A DNA stretch of 64,000 bases, taken from contig NZ_CP018725.1 in NCBI RefSeq assembly GCF_001908725.1, positions 1,426,001-1,490,000 on the forward strand, read 5' to 3'. The position numbers and the translations under genes were made by a program. The stretch is from Xanthomonas vesicatoria ATCC 35937 (GTDB lineage Bacteria; Pseudomonadota; Gammaproteobacteria; Xanthomonadales; Xanthomonadaceae). The notes beneath the pieces are model-generated. The model did not search any database, was not told the origin of the DNA, and was given only the letters and a program-made list of their open reading frames with translations. Shown piece by piece: positions 8,857 to 18,700 of this stretch (position 1 is its first letter; every line of letters starts with the position of its first letter).

Positions 8857-10656
8857 ATGCCACGTCAAAGCCTTCTCGCGCTCGCCCTGCTGCTGAGCGC
8901 CTGCTCGCACGAACCCACCTCACCCGTCGTTGGCGACCCACCCGCATCGCCCGTTCCCGATGCAGCGGCGGCGACGCCCAGCCCCCCCGAAATCGCATAT
9001 ACGCCCATACCCGAATCCCAACCCGCGCCCCCACCCGTGATGGCGGATCCTGCACCGATACACCCAAGCCCGGTTGAAATGGCCTATGCGCCCAGCCCGC
9101 CGGCACCTGCGGCGCCGCAGAGCGTCTATGGCGCATTTGCACGGCAAGCGCCTGCCGCGGCGCTGATGGCACAACCACAGACCCGCAGCATGATCATGCA
9201 GGCTCCGCCGGTCGCCCCGGCCGAGAATCGCGAAACCTACCAGACCCTCAGCGACAACCCGGTCGTGCAGGCTGCGGACAATCCGGTGTCTACCTTCAGC
9301 ATCGATGTCGACACCGGCAGCTACAGCAATGTGCGGCGCTATCTCACCAGTGGCAGTCTGCCGCCAGTCGATGCGGTGCGCGTGGAAGAGATGATCAACT
9401 ACTTCCGCTATGACGACCCTGCACCTCGCGATGGCCAACCGTTTGCCGTGCGTACCGAACTTGCGCCCACGCCCTGGAATCACGACAGCGTGCTGTTGCG
9501 CATCGGCATTACCGGGCGCGCTGTCGCAGCCTCTGCCATGCCGGCAGCCAACCTGGTGTTCCTGGTCGACGTCTCCGGCTCGATGGGAGCGCCAGACAAA
9601 CTGCCGCTGCTGCAGTCCTCGCTCAAGCTGCTGACACGTCAGCTGCGCGCGCAGGACCGCATCACGCTGGTGACTTACGCCGGCAACACCGCCGTGGTGT
9701 TGCCGCCCACGCCCGGCAACCAACAGGCGCGCATCGTCGAAGCCATCGACAGCCTGCAATCGGGCGGCGGCACCGCCGGTGCCAGCGGCATCGAACTGGC
9801 CTACAAGGCGGCGCAGCAGAGCTATCTGCGTGACGGCATCAACCGCATCCTGCTGGCCACCGATGGCGACTTCAACGTGGGCGTCACCGACTTCGATACG
9901 CTCAAGGGCATGGTCGCCGAAAAGCGCCGTTCCGGCGTGGCGTTGTCCACGCTCGGCTTTGGCACCGGCAACTACAACGACACCTTGATGGAACAGCTGG
10001 CCGACGCCGGCGACGGTGCCTACGCCTATATCGACTCGCCGCTGGAAGCGCGCAAGGTCTTGACCCACGAACTGGGCGCCACGCTGGAAACCATCGCGCG
10101 CGACGTCAAGATCCAGGTCGAGTTCAACCCGGCCACCGTGCAGGAATACCGCCTGATCGGCTACGAAAACCGCGCACTGCGCCGCGAGGACTTCAACAAC
10201 GACCAGGTCGATGCCGGCGACATCGGCGCAGGCCACAGCGTCACCGCGTTGTATGAAATCACCCCCGCACGCGGCGAAGCATCGGTCGACCCGCTGCGGT
10301 ATGCCACCGCAGCCAAACGCCCTGCCGCAGACAACAGCAACGAACTTGCCCATCTCAAGCTGCGCTACAAATTGCCGGACGCGCACCGCAGCCGCCTGCT
10401 GGACACCGTCATCCGCGGCGACCAACAGGTTGCGCTGAACGCGTCCAGCGACGCATTCCGGTTTGCGGCAGCGGTCGCTGGGTTCGGCCAACGCCTGCGC
10501 GGCGGCAACCAATTGCACGGCTGGGATTATCCGCAGCTGCGCGCCTTGGCAGCAGGCAGCATCGGCAAGGACCGCTTCGGCTACCGCGCCGACTTCCTGC
10601 GCATGGTGCAACAGGCCGAAGCGCTGAGCAGCAGGCCGGTCGCCACCACCGACTGA
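8857..10656 (+). CDS. von Willebrand factor A domain lipoprotein (YfbK-like)
   Basis: This 599-residue protein starts at ATG 8857 with AAGG at 8847-8850. The N-terminus MPRQSLLALALLLSAC contains a lipobox ending in Cys16, so it should be lipid-anchored, followed by a Pro-rich linker to about residue 120. The family-specific N-terminal segment is next (STFSIDVDTGSYSNVRRYL, VRVEEMINYFRYD). The A domain from about residue 230 has a complete metal-ion-dependent adhesion site: DVSGS, a Thr in GGGTAGASG, and ATDGDFNVG. The C-terminal YfbK/DUF3520-type region ends the protein. Proteins of this type probably bind ligands or partner proteins at the envelope; the exact function is unknown. It is the first gene of a three-gene unit with an ECF sigma factor and a membrane protein, so it may take part in envelope signalling. 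Confidence 0.85.
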   Translation: MPRQSLLALALLLSACSHEPTSPVVGDPPASPVPDAAAATPSPPEIAYTPIPESQPAPPPVMADPAPIHPSPVEMAYAPSPPAPAAPQSVYGAFARQAPAAALMAQPQTRSMIMQAPPVAPAENRETYQTLSDNPVVQAADNPVSTFSIDVDTGSYSNVRRYLTSGSLPPVDAVRVEEMINYFRYDDPAPRDGQPFAVRTELAPTPWNHDSVLLRIGITGRAVAASAMPAANLVFLVDVSGSMGAPDKLPLLQSSLKLLTRQLRAQDRITLVTYAGNTAVVLPPTPGNQQARIVEAIDSLQSGGGTAGASGIELAYKAAQQSYLRDGINRILLATDGDFNVGVTDFDTLKGMVAEKRRSGVALSTLGFGTGNYNDTLMEQLADAGDGAYAYIDSPLEARKVLTHELGATLETIARDVKIQVEFNPATVQEYRLIGYENRALRREDFNNDQVDAGDIGAGHSVTALYEITPARGEASVDPLRYATAAKRPAADNSNELAHLKLRYKLPDAHRSRLLDTVIRGDQQVALNASSDAFRFAAAVAGFGQRLRGGNQLHGWDYPQLRALAAGSIGKDRFGYRADFLRMVQQAEALSSRPVATTD

Positions 10657-10673
10657 TGCGCGCAGCGGTTGCC

Positions 10674-10679
10674 TATACT
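10674..10679 (+). promoter_or_regulatory. Candidate -10 element for a leaderless sigma-factor mRNA
   Basis: TATACT ends seven bases before the ATG at 10686, which would place the transcription start at or within a base or two of the start codon. No Shine-Dalgarno sequence precedes that ATG. Together these suggest a leaderless transcript. There is no good -35 at 17 bases. Confidence 0.4.
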
Positions 10680-10685
10680 GCGCGC

Positions 10686-11258
10686 ATGCATCCGGCCGAT
10701 CTTGCGCAACTTCCCGACGAGGAGCTCATGCTCCTCGTCGCCAATGGTTTTGTTGAACAGCCGGCCACCGAGCTGTTCAAACGGCATAACCGTGCACTCT
10801 TCAATTTCCTGGCGTGGCAGTGCGAAGGCAATGTCAGTGAAGCCGAAGATCTGGCGCAGAAGACCTGGGTCAAGCTGATGACCCGGTGCAGCGACTACCG
10901 CCCCGGGCAAGCGGCCTTCACCAGTTTTCTGTTCCAGATCGCGCGCAATGCGTGGATCGATACCCGCCGTAGCGCCTACGTTGCCACCTCGGTGCCATTG
11001 GACGACACCCATCTGCATCTTCCCGACGAAGACCTGTCCACCGAACAGCTGGCAATGCTGGGCCAGCAGCAACATCGGGTGCGCAGCGCGGTGATGGCGC
11101 TGCCCGACGCGCAACGCGAAGTGATCGTGCTGCGGTTCTTTTCCGGCCTGGCCATCGAAGACATCGCACAGGTTGTCGGCGAAGGCTTTGAAACGGTCAA
11201 AAGCCGGCTGCGTTATGCGTTTGCCAAATTGCGCCTGAGCCTGGACGCCGCGCAATGA
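10686..11258 (+). CDS. ECF-family RNA polymerase sigma factor
   Basis: This 190-residue protein has sigma region 2 (ELFKRHNRALFNFLAWQCEG, then DLAQKTWVKLM) and region 4 (ALPDAQREVIVLRFFSGLAI, then FETVKSRLRYAFAKLR), with a short linker and no region 1 or 3. This is the plan of an extracytoplasmic-function sigma factor. The start MHPADLAQLPDEEL at 10686 is chosen because similarity begins there. An ATG ten codons upstream overlaps the stop of the previous gene, also without a ribosome binding site. Its stop overlaps the start of the downstream membrane protein (ATGA), so the two are coupled, as sigma/anti-sigma pairs usually are. The target regulon cannot be read from sequence. Confidence 0.88.
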   Translation: MHPADLAQLPDEELMLLVANGFVEQPATELFKRHNRALFNFLAWQCEGNVSEAEDLAQKTWVKLMTRCSDYRPGQAAFTSFLFQIARNAWIDTRRSAYVATSVPLDDTHLHLPDEDLSTEQLAMLGQQQHRVRSAVMALPDAQREVIVLRFFSGLAIEDIAQVVGEGFETVKSRLRYAFAKLRLSLDAAQ

Positions 11259-13027
11259 GTCCGCTATTCGAGCGCTTTAGTGCTGGCGAAGATGGCCTGG
11301 CCGCATTGCTGCACGCGTTGCCCCCTTACGCGCCGCCAGACCGTATGCAAGGGTGGTTTGCGCAGGCTGCTGCGCAGGCCGACAGCGCACGCAATGCCAC
11401 CGGGATTGGATCGGCGCAGGCAGCATCGACAGATACAGCAGACACCTTGCAATTCGAACCACCGGCGACGATGGGCGCCGTCTTCGCTGCCGCTGCCGCG
11501 CAGGTCGAGCAGACGCAGGCCGCACAGCGCGCGGCCATCCATGCACGACTGGCAGACGGCGACGACGCGGCGCAGGTACTGGGTGCGCCGGTACACGACG
11601 CCACACGCGCGTGGTTGCAACAACAGCAGCTCGGTGTCCCGAGCACAGCGCCGGGTATTGGCGGATCTGCGTTGCGGGAGAACAATCGCGCCGACACGTC
11701 TGTGGGCGACGACACTGCGCGGATGGAGGCGGAGCAGGCGACGAGTCGTTCGTCTTCCACAGCTACATCCGGTGATGCGTCGCCGGCTCCAGTGCGTCCA
11801 GCGCCGATGCCATCCCCGCCAGATACACAGACTGGCGATGCAGCGCATGTCACAGAGACGACGCGCACACATTCCCCAGCCGCACGTCGCGCGCGTCGCC
11901 AGCGCTGGATGCCGGCATTGGCGCTGGCGGCCTCGGTCACCTTGGCGGTCGGCGTCGGCCTGCAATGGCAGGCGACTGCGCCACCGACAGCAGCGATGGA
12001 GGCCGCACCGGCTGCGGCGGCGCCAGCCGACCAAGCCCAGGCGGAAGCAGAAAAACAAACACGATCGACCCAAAGCACTCAGGCGCCGCTGGGCCAGATC
12101 CAGCAGCCAGAACCCGCGCCGATATCGGCGTCAGCGTCAACGGATGCTGATGGCACTATCGAACAGCGCATGCATCAACCTGCGCCTGCGCCGCCGCCAG
12201 CGTTTGCGCCACCGCCGATGCCAGCGCCAGCGCAACCTGCGGAGTCGAGGGTCGTCGCTCCAGCTCCTCCGGTGCCGCCCGAGGCACCTTCAGCGCCTGC
12301 GCCAATCGCAGCAGCGCCTGCAGCCGACCTCCTGCTGCCATCGCTACCTGCACGGGTTGCGCCTTCCGTCAGCGCCTCAGTCGAAGAGCTACCGTCTTCG
12401 TCCGCACATCGCACCGCTACTGTGCCGGACGCCGCCAAGGCCATGACGGCACCCGCACGCAACACAGCGAAGCCTGCGGCTGCGTTTCCGTTTGCCGCTG
12501 CGACACCGGCAGACGACACGCAGTCATCCGGGCAATTGGACGCGGGGAACCCTGCGCACTCTGCCCCAGCCGCTGCAGCGGTATCCCGGGCGCCTCAGGA
12601 TGCGCAGCTGTCGCGCGCGTCCTCGATCAAACGCGCACCCTTGCAGAAAGACCCTGCCGCGCAACAGCGCGTGCAAGAACACATCGCAACGCAGGCTCCC
12701 GGGCCGGCATCGACGGTGGCTGCTCCGCCAGCCAGCGCTGAAGACAATGCGCGCAGACCAGCCAAGCCGGTGCAGTTGCTTGCGCTGACGAATGCGCCGG
12801 ATGCATGGCTCGCCCACGCGCTGCCTGCGGGACAACACGGGCCGGTGCACATGCGCGTTTGGGCGGCAGATCCCGAGGCGAACGCGTTCCGGCAATGGAT
12901 CGATCAGCTGCGCAAGGCATACAGCCAGCGCAAGGTGCCCGCGCAGCTGGAAATCGCACGCGACCCACGCCTGCCAACAGATCGCGTGCGCGTCGAAACG
13001 GTGGACGCAACGCAACCAAGCCGCTAA
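11255..13027 (+). CDS. Membrane-anchored Ala/Pro-rich protein, probable anti-sigma partner
   Basis: This 590-residue protein is encoded immediately after the ECF sigma gene with a four-base overlap. About 215 N-terminal residues should be cytoplasmic. A single membrane helix follows at about residues 218-238 (RWMPALALAASVTLAVGVGL). Then comes a long Ala/Pro/Gln-rich periplasmic stretch and a compact C-terminal part (DAWLAHALPAGQHGPVHMRV, WIDQLRKAYSQRKVPAQLEI). No standard zinc-binding anti-sigma motif (HxxxCxxC) is visible, so the anti-sigma role is inferred only from overlap, topology and position. The composition makes homology searching difficult, and the low-complexity middle may act as a spacer through the periplasm. 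Confidence 0.65.
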   Translation: MSPLFERFSAGEDGLAALLHALPPYAPPDRMQGWFAQAAAQADSARNATGIGSAQAASTDTADTLQFEPPATMGAVFAAAAAQVEQTQAAQRAAIHARLADGDDAAQVLGAPVHDATRAWLQQQQLGVPSTAPGIGGSALRENNRADTSVGDDTARMEAEQATSRSSSTATSGDASPAPVRPAPMPSPPDTQTGDAAHVTETTRTHSPAARRARRQRWMPALALAASVTLAVGVGLQWQATAPPTAAMEAAPAAAAPADQAQAEAEKQTRSTQSTQAPLGQIQQPEPAPISASASTDADGTIEQRMHQPAPAPPPAFAPPPMPAPAQPAESRVVAPAPPVPPEAPSAPAPIAAAPAADLLLPSLPARVAPSVSASVEELPSSSAHRTATVPDAAKAMTAPARNTAKPAAAFPFAAATPADDTQSSGQLDAGNPAHSAPAAAAVSRAPQDAQLSRASSIKRAPLQKDPAAQQRVQEHIATQAPGPASTVAAPPASAEDNARRPAKPVQLLALTNAPDAWLAHALPAGQHGPVHMRVWAADPEANAFRQWIDQLRKAYSQRKVPAQLEIARDPRLPTDRVRVETVDATQPSR

Positions 13028-13196
13028 TTGGACTTAGCGAGCAGTCGTCAAACAGGCGTTGAAGGCACGGGAATTGGAATCAACGTGGTTTATGCCGACA
13101 TCCCCTGGACAACCACCACTTTCGCGTCGGCCCACCCCCAGGCTGTCGCCTGCACTACCGCCAGAATCGGCTATCGCCAGCAGGACGCCACACCCC

Positions 13197-13769
13197 TCAC
13201 TCCGCGCCAAACTCCCAGTCCTCGCGCAACAGGCTGGTCAGCACATGATCGCGCCAGACACCGTTTAACTGCAGATAGCGCCGCGCGCGGCCTTCGATCT
13301 GAAAGCCCAGCCGAGCCAGCACCTGCGCGCTGCGCACATTGTCCGGCACGTATTGCGCCATGATCCGATGTAACCCCAGTGGCCCGAACACGAACGCAAT
13401 GCCCTGCGTGGCGGCCCATTGCATCAGGCCGCGCCCTTGATGGGACGCATCCAGCCCATAGCCGAGATGGCAGCCCAGAAACGCGCCACGCTGAATCTGG
13501 GTAAAGCCCACTGTGCCGATCACGTCCTGTCCCGCACATAACACCAGCTGCAGTTCGCGCTCACCTGGCACCGACGCGCGATACGCGAGGCACAACCGGC
13601 GCCAGCCTTCGGCGGTGTAGAACGCAGGCGGCCGCAACGGCATCGCCTCGACCAGATGGGCACGGTTGCGCGCGTGATAGTCGGCGACTGCGGCCGGGTC
13701 GGCAGTGGCCAGATCCGACAGCATCACGCCGTCTGCATGGCACGCAGGCTTGAAGGCAGGCAGGCTCAT
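13197..13769 (-). CDS. GNAT-family N-acetyltransferase (RimJ/RimL type)
   Basis: This 190-residue protein resembles ribosomal-protein serine/alanine acetyltransferases. It has an acetyl-CoA-binding loop region (GYGLDASHQGRGLMQWA, corresponding to Q/R-x-x-G-x-G/A), then FGPLGLHRIMAQYVPDNVRS, a glycine-rich LARLGFQIEGRARRYL and GVWRDHVLTSLL. The usual order YGLD---QG-G--TEA is retained. The substrate could be a ribosomal protein N-terminus or a small amine. It stands alone between the sigma-factor unit and the pil/chp cluster, convergent with the former. Confidence 0.85.
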   Translation of the reverse strand: MSLPAFKPACHADGVMLSDLATADPAAVADYHARNRAHLVEAMPLRPPAFYTAEGWRRLCLAYRASVPGERELQLVLCAGQDVIGTVGFTQIQRGAFLGCHLGYGLDASHQGRGLMQWAATQGIAFVFGPLGLHRIMAQYVPDNVRSAQVLARLGFQIEGRARRYLQLNGVWRDHVLTSLLREDWEFGAE

Positions 13770-13908
13770 GGCGTCACTCTACAATCGCGATGCCGCGCAT
13801 CGTATCGATCAGCACTGGCTGCGCAGCGCGATACCCAAGCCGCAATGCTGGCGCCGAGCCGACCATCCGCCGGGTTTACGCGTTCGCATTGCCACAGACG
13901 CATCACCT

Positions 13909-13992
13909 GGATTCCCGTCATCGCAAGCGCGCCGCCGCAGGTAGCGCGTGCATGCACCACTTGACTCCGGGAGCACACAGAAGCGGGAATCC
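13909..13992. repeat. Inverted repeat GGATTCCCG...CGGGAATCC
   Basis: Nine perfectly complementary bases (13909-13917 and 13984-13992) flank a 66-base interior in the gap between the acetyltransferase and chpC. Short GGATTCCCG/CGGGAATCC palindromes of this kind are common as dispersed intergenic elements in related proteobacteria. Whether this is a copy of such an element cannot be judged from one window. Confidence 0.3.
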
Positions 13993-14065
13993 GCGCGCAT
14001 GTTCCGCCGATGAGGCGCACCGCATGCACCAGCCCGCTAGCCGCGGCGGCGCTGTACCGGCTGCT

Positions 14066-14545
14066 TTAGGCGGCGGCAGCCGAGTCAAGTGCCTGCGCGA
14101 CCTGCGACTCGATGGCATCCAGATTCGGCAGCAGCGCGCTTTGCTCACCGAGCAGCACGCGCATATGCACGCCGTCCGGCAGCGCGTCTTCCGAGGCGTC
14201 GGCCAGCAAGCCGTCGCGCGGCACCGAAATCAGTTGCGGGAACGAGGCAGTGAGCAAGGCGAAGTACGGCAGCGCGGGATTGCCGCCCAGTGCCTTCAAG
14301 ACGATCACCTTGTTGTTGACGGCAGTGGGCTCGTCGCCCAGGCCGCTGAGGCGTGCGAACGACAACAGCGGCACCTTCCAACCGTACCAATCAATGCGCC
14401 CGACCACCCAGCGCGGCATGTCCGGCAGCGCTTCGACTGCGACACGCGACATCACCTCGGCCACCGTGGCGTTCGGCAACAGCACGCGCTCGGTGCCGGC
14501 CTGAATCAGGACGCCGCGGATTTCGTCATTGTTGGCGTAGCTCAT
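14066..14545 (-). CDS. chpC: CheW-like scaffold protein ChpC of the twitching chemosensory system
   Basis: This 159-residue protein has a CheW fold: it opens GVLIQAGTERVLLPNATVAE, then WYGWKVPLLSFARL, and later strands such as KVIVLKALGG and YFALLTASFP. CheW-like proteins link a chemoreceptor to the CheA kinase. It is last in the minus-strand pil/chp cluster, 33 bases after chpB, as in Pseudomonas aeruginosa, where ChpC is an accessory second CheW. It should act at the inner membrane with PilJ and PilL. The start MSYANNDEIRG at 14545 fits the beginning of the domain. Confidence 0.8.
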   Translation of the reverse strand: MSYANNDEIRGVLIQAGTERVLLPNATVAEVMSRVAVEALPDMPRWVVGRIDWYGWKVPLLSFARLSGLGDEPTAVNNKVIVLKALGGNPALPYFALLTASFPQLISVPRDGLLADASEDALPDGVHMRVLLGEQSALLPNLDAIESQVAQALDSAAAA

Positions 14546-14578
14546 CGCACCATTCCAATCTGAGAGGAAGCGCCCGGC

Positions 14579-15766
14579 TTACGCCGGCCAACGCTGTGCC
14601 AACGCCTGCGCCAACTGCGCGGGATCGCCGGTCAAAATGCCTTGTCGGGCCAGACGCGCCGCAGCGGCCGGGTCGTAGCAGCCGTCGGCGGACTGACCGG
14701 CCAACCAACCGCCCTGCTCGGCCAGTGCCAGCGATGCATCCACCAGCGCCTCGTTGGCGCCGCTGAGCATCAGCACTGCGCTGTCGGTGGCCGGCAGCGC
14801 GGCGATCAGCGCCGCAGGATCGCTATGCGCGACGAACGCCAGCGCACCTGCGTGCTGCTGCACGCCAAGTTCGTCGGACAACACATAGACCTTGCCCGCC
14901 ACGACCACCTGTCCCGGCTCGCCCAGTTCGACCGGCAACGCAGACACGCGCCCCATCTGCCGCACCAGGTTGCCGTATTGGCCACCATCGAGGGTCATAC
15001 GCACCAGCACCGCACGCGGGAAGTCCGACGGCAGCGCAGCCAGCAGGCGGCGGATCGCATCCGGCCCGCCGATCCCGGCCATCACCAGCACCGCACCGGT
15101 CACTTCGCCACTCTGTTCCAGATCCACCAGCGACAAGCCGCCGGTCGACAGTGCTGCCACGTCTACTTCGGTCCGCGGGCGCACCACCACGGCAACCTCG
15201 TCGACCAGGCCCCAGGTGCTGGAATCGCCCAGCGTCAGGCTGGGCTTGTCGGCAGCGGCCGATGTCTCGGAATGATCGGCAGCACGCGTAAACATCGCAT
15301 CGCCCGGCATGCTTTCGAATGCATGCGCGGCCGCTTCCAGATGTTGATCCAGTTGCAGATCCGAATGTTGGCGCGGTGCGAGCGTCAGGCCCGGCTCGGG
15401 TTGCAGCGAGGGCTCGCTTTCGGTGCCCGGCGGCAACACATCGGCGTGGCCGTGCAGCTTGGCGGCCAGATGACGCACCCAGCGCTGCGCCTCCCAACCT
15501 TCGCGACGCACCGTGAGTTCGGCCTCGTCGAAGATCACCGTGACGCCGGGCATGTTGAAGGCCGGCTCCAACGCTTCCAGCGCGTCTTCGATCGCCGGCT
15601 CCAACGCGACCAGCACCGCTACCGGCTCGGCGTCGCGCAGCATCTGCACGTCCACCGCCGACGGTTCGTCTTCCAGCACGACCTGCGCACCGGCAAGGCC
15701 CAGCGCTTCGCGCAGGCGCTCGCGCGCCTCGCCTGGACGGCCCAGCAGGGCGACCGGAGTTCCCAT
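14579..15766 (-). CDS. chpB: ChpB, CheB-like methylesterase homologue with a degenerate active site
   Basis: This 395-residue protein lies between pilL and chpC, the position of the CheB homologue ChpB. The start MGTPVALLGRPGE at 15766 is preferred. A start 14 codons earlier would overlap the end of pilL. The C-terminal half aligns with the CheB esterase domain, but the catalytic positions differ: the usual GASTGG (Ser) is AGIGGP, the QHMP (His) position reads VRMTLD, and the GMGxDG (Asp) position reads LSGANE. The N-terminal part resembles a receiver fold but lacks a clear phosphorylation site. The protein is probably not an active methylesterase and may be structural. The gene itself is intact. 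Confidence 0.7.
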   Translation of the reverse strand: MGTPVALLGRPGEARERLREALGLAGAQVVLEDEPSAVDVQMLRDAEPVAVLVALEPAIEDALEALEPAFNMPGVTVIFDEAELTVRREGWEAQRWVRHLAAKLHGHADVLPPGTESEPSLQPEPGLTLAPRQHSDLQLDQHLEAAAHAFESMPGDAMFTRAADHSETSAAADKPSLTLGDSSTWGLVDEVAVVVRPRTEVDVAALSTGGLSLVDLEQSGEVTGAVLVMAGIGGPDAIRRLLAALPSDFPRAVLVRMTLDGGQYGNLVRQMGRVSALPVELGEPGQVVVAGKVYVLSDELGVQQHAGALAFVAHSDPAALIAALPATDSAVLMLSGANEALVDASLALAEQGGWLAGQSADGCYDPAAAARLARQGILTGDPAQLAQALAQRWPA

Positions 15767-15773
15767 TGCACCA

Positions 15774-18700
15774 TTAGTCTCGGACACGGGCGATCCCCAG
15801 CAGGTCATACACGTTTCGCATCAGATCCAACTCTTGGTAAGGCTTGCCCAGGTAGCGCTGCACGCCGATCTCGAAGGCGCGCTGGCGATGCTTCTCGCCA
15901 CTGCGCGAGGTGATCATCACGATTGGCACCGCCTTGAAGCGCGGGTCGGCGCGCATCGCGGTGGCCAGCTCGTAGCCGTCCATGCGCGGCATCTCGATAT
16001 CCAGCAGCATCAGGTCGGGCACACGCTCTTCGAGCAGTTCCAGTGCTTCGACGCCGTCGCGGGCAGTGGTGACATCCAGATTGTGGCGTTCCAGCACGCG
16101 GCTGGTGACCTTGCGCATGGTCAGCGAATCGTCGACCACCATCACCAACGGCACCTGGCGTTGCGCTTCGGCCGGGGTTTCCAGCGTCGGACGCGCCGGC
16201 TGGCTGAGGTAACGACGCACCAGCGGCGCCACGTCCAGGATCACCACCACGCGGCCATCGCCGGTGATGGTGGCGCCATAGATACCCGGCACCGAGGCGA
16301 TCTGCAGACCCACCGGCTTGACCACGATTTCGCGGTTGCCCAGCACCTGATCGATCGCCACTGCCGCGCGCAGGTCGCCCGCACGTACCAGCAACAACGG
16401 CACCTGTGCCTGACCATCGGCACGCGCAACCGGCTGGCCGACCAGCGAGCCCAGATCGTGCAGCACGTACTCTTCGCCGGCGTAGTGGTAACCGCCCTCG
16501 CCCGACTCGTAACGGGTGCGCGAGATGCGGCCGATACCGCTGACCGAACCCACCGGCACCGCAAACGTCGTTTCGCCGATGCGCACGAACACCGCCTGGG
16601 TCACCGCCAGCGTCTGCGGCAGACGCAAGGTGAAGGTGACGCCCTGGCCGCGTACCGAGTGGATATCCACCGAGCCGCCGAGCTGACGCACTTCGTTGCG
16701 CACCACGTCCATGCCCACACCACGACCGGCCAGCTGACTGACCTGCTCGGAGGTGCTGAAGCCAGAGGCGAAGATCAGGCCATCCAGTTCGGCCTCGCTG
16801 AGCACCTGGCCGGGTTCGATCAGGCCGCGCTGTTCGCCGCGGCGACGGATCGCCTCGCGGTCCAGCCCGGCGCCGTCATCGGCCACTTCCAGCACGATTT
16901 CCGAACCTTCGCGGCGTAGACGGATCGCGATGCTGCCTTCTTCCGGCTTGCCCGCGTCGCGACGCTGTTCTGGCGTCTCCAGGCCATGCGCAACCGAGTT
17001 GCGCAGCATGTGTTCCAACGGCGCGACCATGCGATCGAGCACGTTGCGATCCAGTTCGCCCTGGGTGCCTTCCAGCACCAGGTGCACCTGCTTGCCGGTA
17101 TCGGTCGCCGCCTGGCGCACCACACGGCGCAGGCGCGGCACCAAGCCGTCGAACGGCACCATGCGCGCGCGCATCAGGCCATCCTGCAGCTCGGAGCTAA
17201 CGCGCGACTGCTGTTGCAGCAGGCCGTCGTACTGACGCGACAGATCCTCCAGCACGCCCTGCAAACCGCCCAAGTCGGCCGCCGATTCGTTCAGCGCACG
17301 ACTGAGCTGTTGCAAGGTCGAGAAGCGGTCCAGTTCTAGCGGATCGAAGGTGCGATCGCCCTGGTCCTGCTCACGCTGATAACGCGCCACGATCTGCGCT
17401 TCGGTTTCCAGATCCAGGCGCCGCAACTGGTCGCGCAGACGGGCGTTGGTGCGATCCAGTTCGCCCATGGCGCCACGGAAGGCGCCCATCTGCTGTTCCA
17501 GGCGCGAGCGGTAGATCGCCACTTCGCCGGCATGGTTGACCAGGCGGTCCAGCAGGTCGGCACGCACGCGCACCTGTTCCTGCTGCGCGCGCGGCATCAG
17601 TTCTTCCTCGACCTGGCCTTCGACCGGGATCGGCGCCGACAACGGTGCCGGTTCCACCGATGCCTTGGCGATCGCGCGGACATCGGCGTCGCTGGGCTCT
17701 GCGGCATTGCGGCCGCGGGTACGGGTTTCGAAGGCTTCCACCAGGTCGGTCGGCATCGACACGGCGCGGTGCATGCCGGTGCGGGTCAGCAACTGATGCA
17801 ACCGGTCGAAACCACGTTCGAACAAGCGCACGTCATCGCGGTCGATATCGGTACGGTTGGCCGCCACCGCTTCGAGCAGCGATTCGATCGCATGCCCGAG
17901 GTCGCCGATGGCGTTGATGCCCGCCATGCGCGCACCGCCCTTGAGCGTGTGCAGATCGCGCTGCAGTCCGTTGAGGACCTCGCGGTCTTCCGGCACTTCG
18001 TGCATGCGGGCAATCAGGCCATCGCAATGGTCCAGCAGGTCGCGGCCCTCTTCGACAAAGATGTCGACCAGTTCGCCATCGAGCTGATCGAAGTTGAGCG
18101 GGCCGATATCGAACGCCGCACCCACCTCGTTGGTTGCCGTCTCGACAGGCGCTGTGTCTTCCACCGGTGCGCTGAAGGCCGCAGCTGCGGTGGCTTCGTG
18201 CTCAGCGGTTTCGTGCTCGGCGGCCATGGCTTCGGCGGCGTCGGCGCGTTCTGCCTGCTCAAGCTGCTCGTGGGTTGCAGTCGCGTCGTCAGGCTGCGCC
18301 TCGGCGTCGGCCATCGCGACATGGTCATGCAGCTCGGGCGCGGTCTCCGACTGCGGATCGCCCGATTCCTCAACCTGGTCGGCCGCATGCGCCATCTCGA
18401 ACGCCTGCACCGACTCGATGGTCTGCTCCGGCACTGCGTCATCGGCGTGTACCGCCTCGGCATGCTGCGCGTCGGCGTCCTCGACCTCTGCGAGCGTGGC
18501 GTCCGAGGACGTCGCATCCACATGCTCGCCTTCCGCCTGCGCGGCGTCATCGACAGTCTCGGCACGCGCCGCGTCGTCGTGCGATTGCTCGTCCGGCTGC
18601 GCCTTTTCGAGCGCGTCCAGCTGATCGCTCGATTCGACCTGCGTGTCCGACTGCGACGGTGCGTCGTACCCCGCCTGCGCGTCGGAATGGGCCGACTGCT

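Noticed and set aside
8920..10611. 563-codon minus-strand frame opposite the vWA gene
   Set aside because: Val/Gln/Arg-rich shadow without motifs; the plus strand encodes a complete vWA metal site and lipobox.
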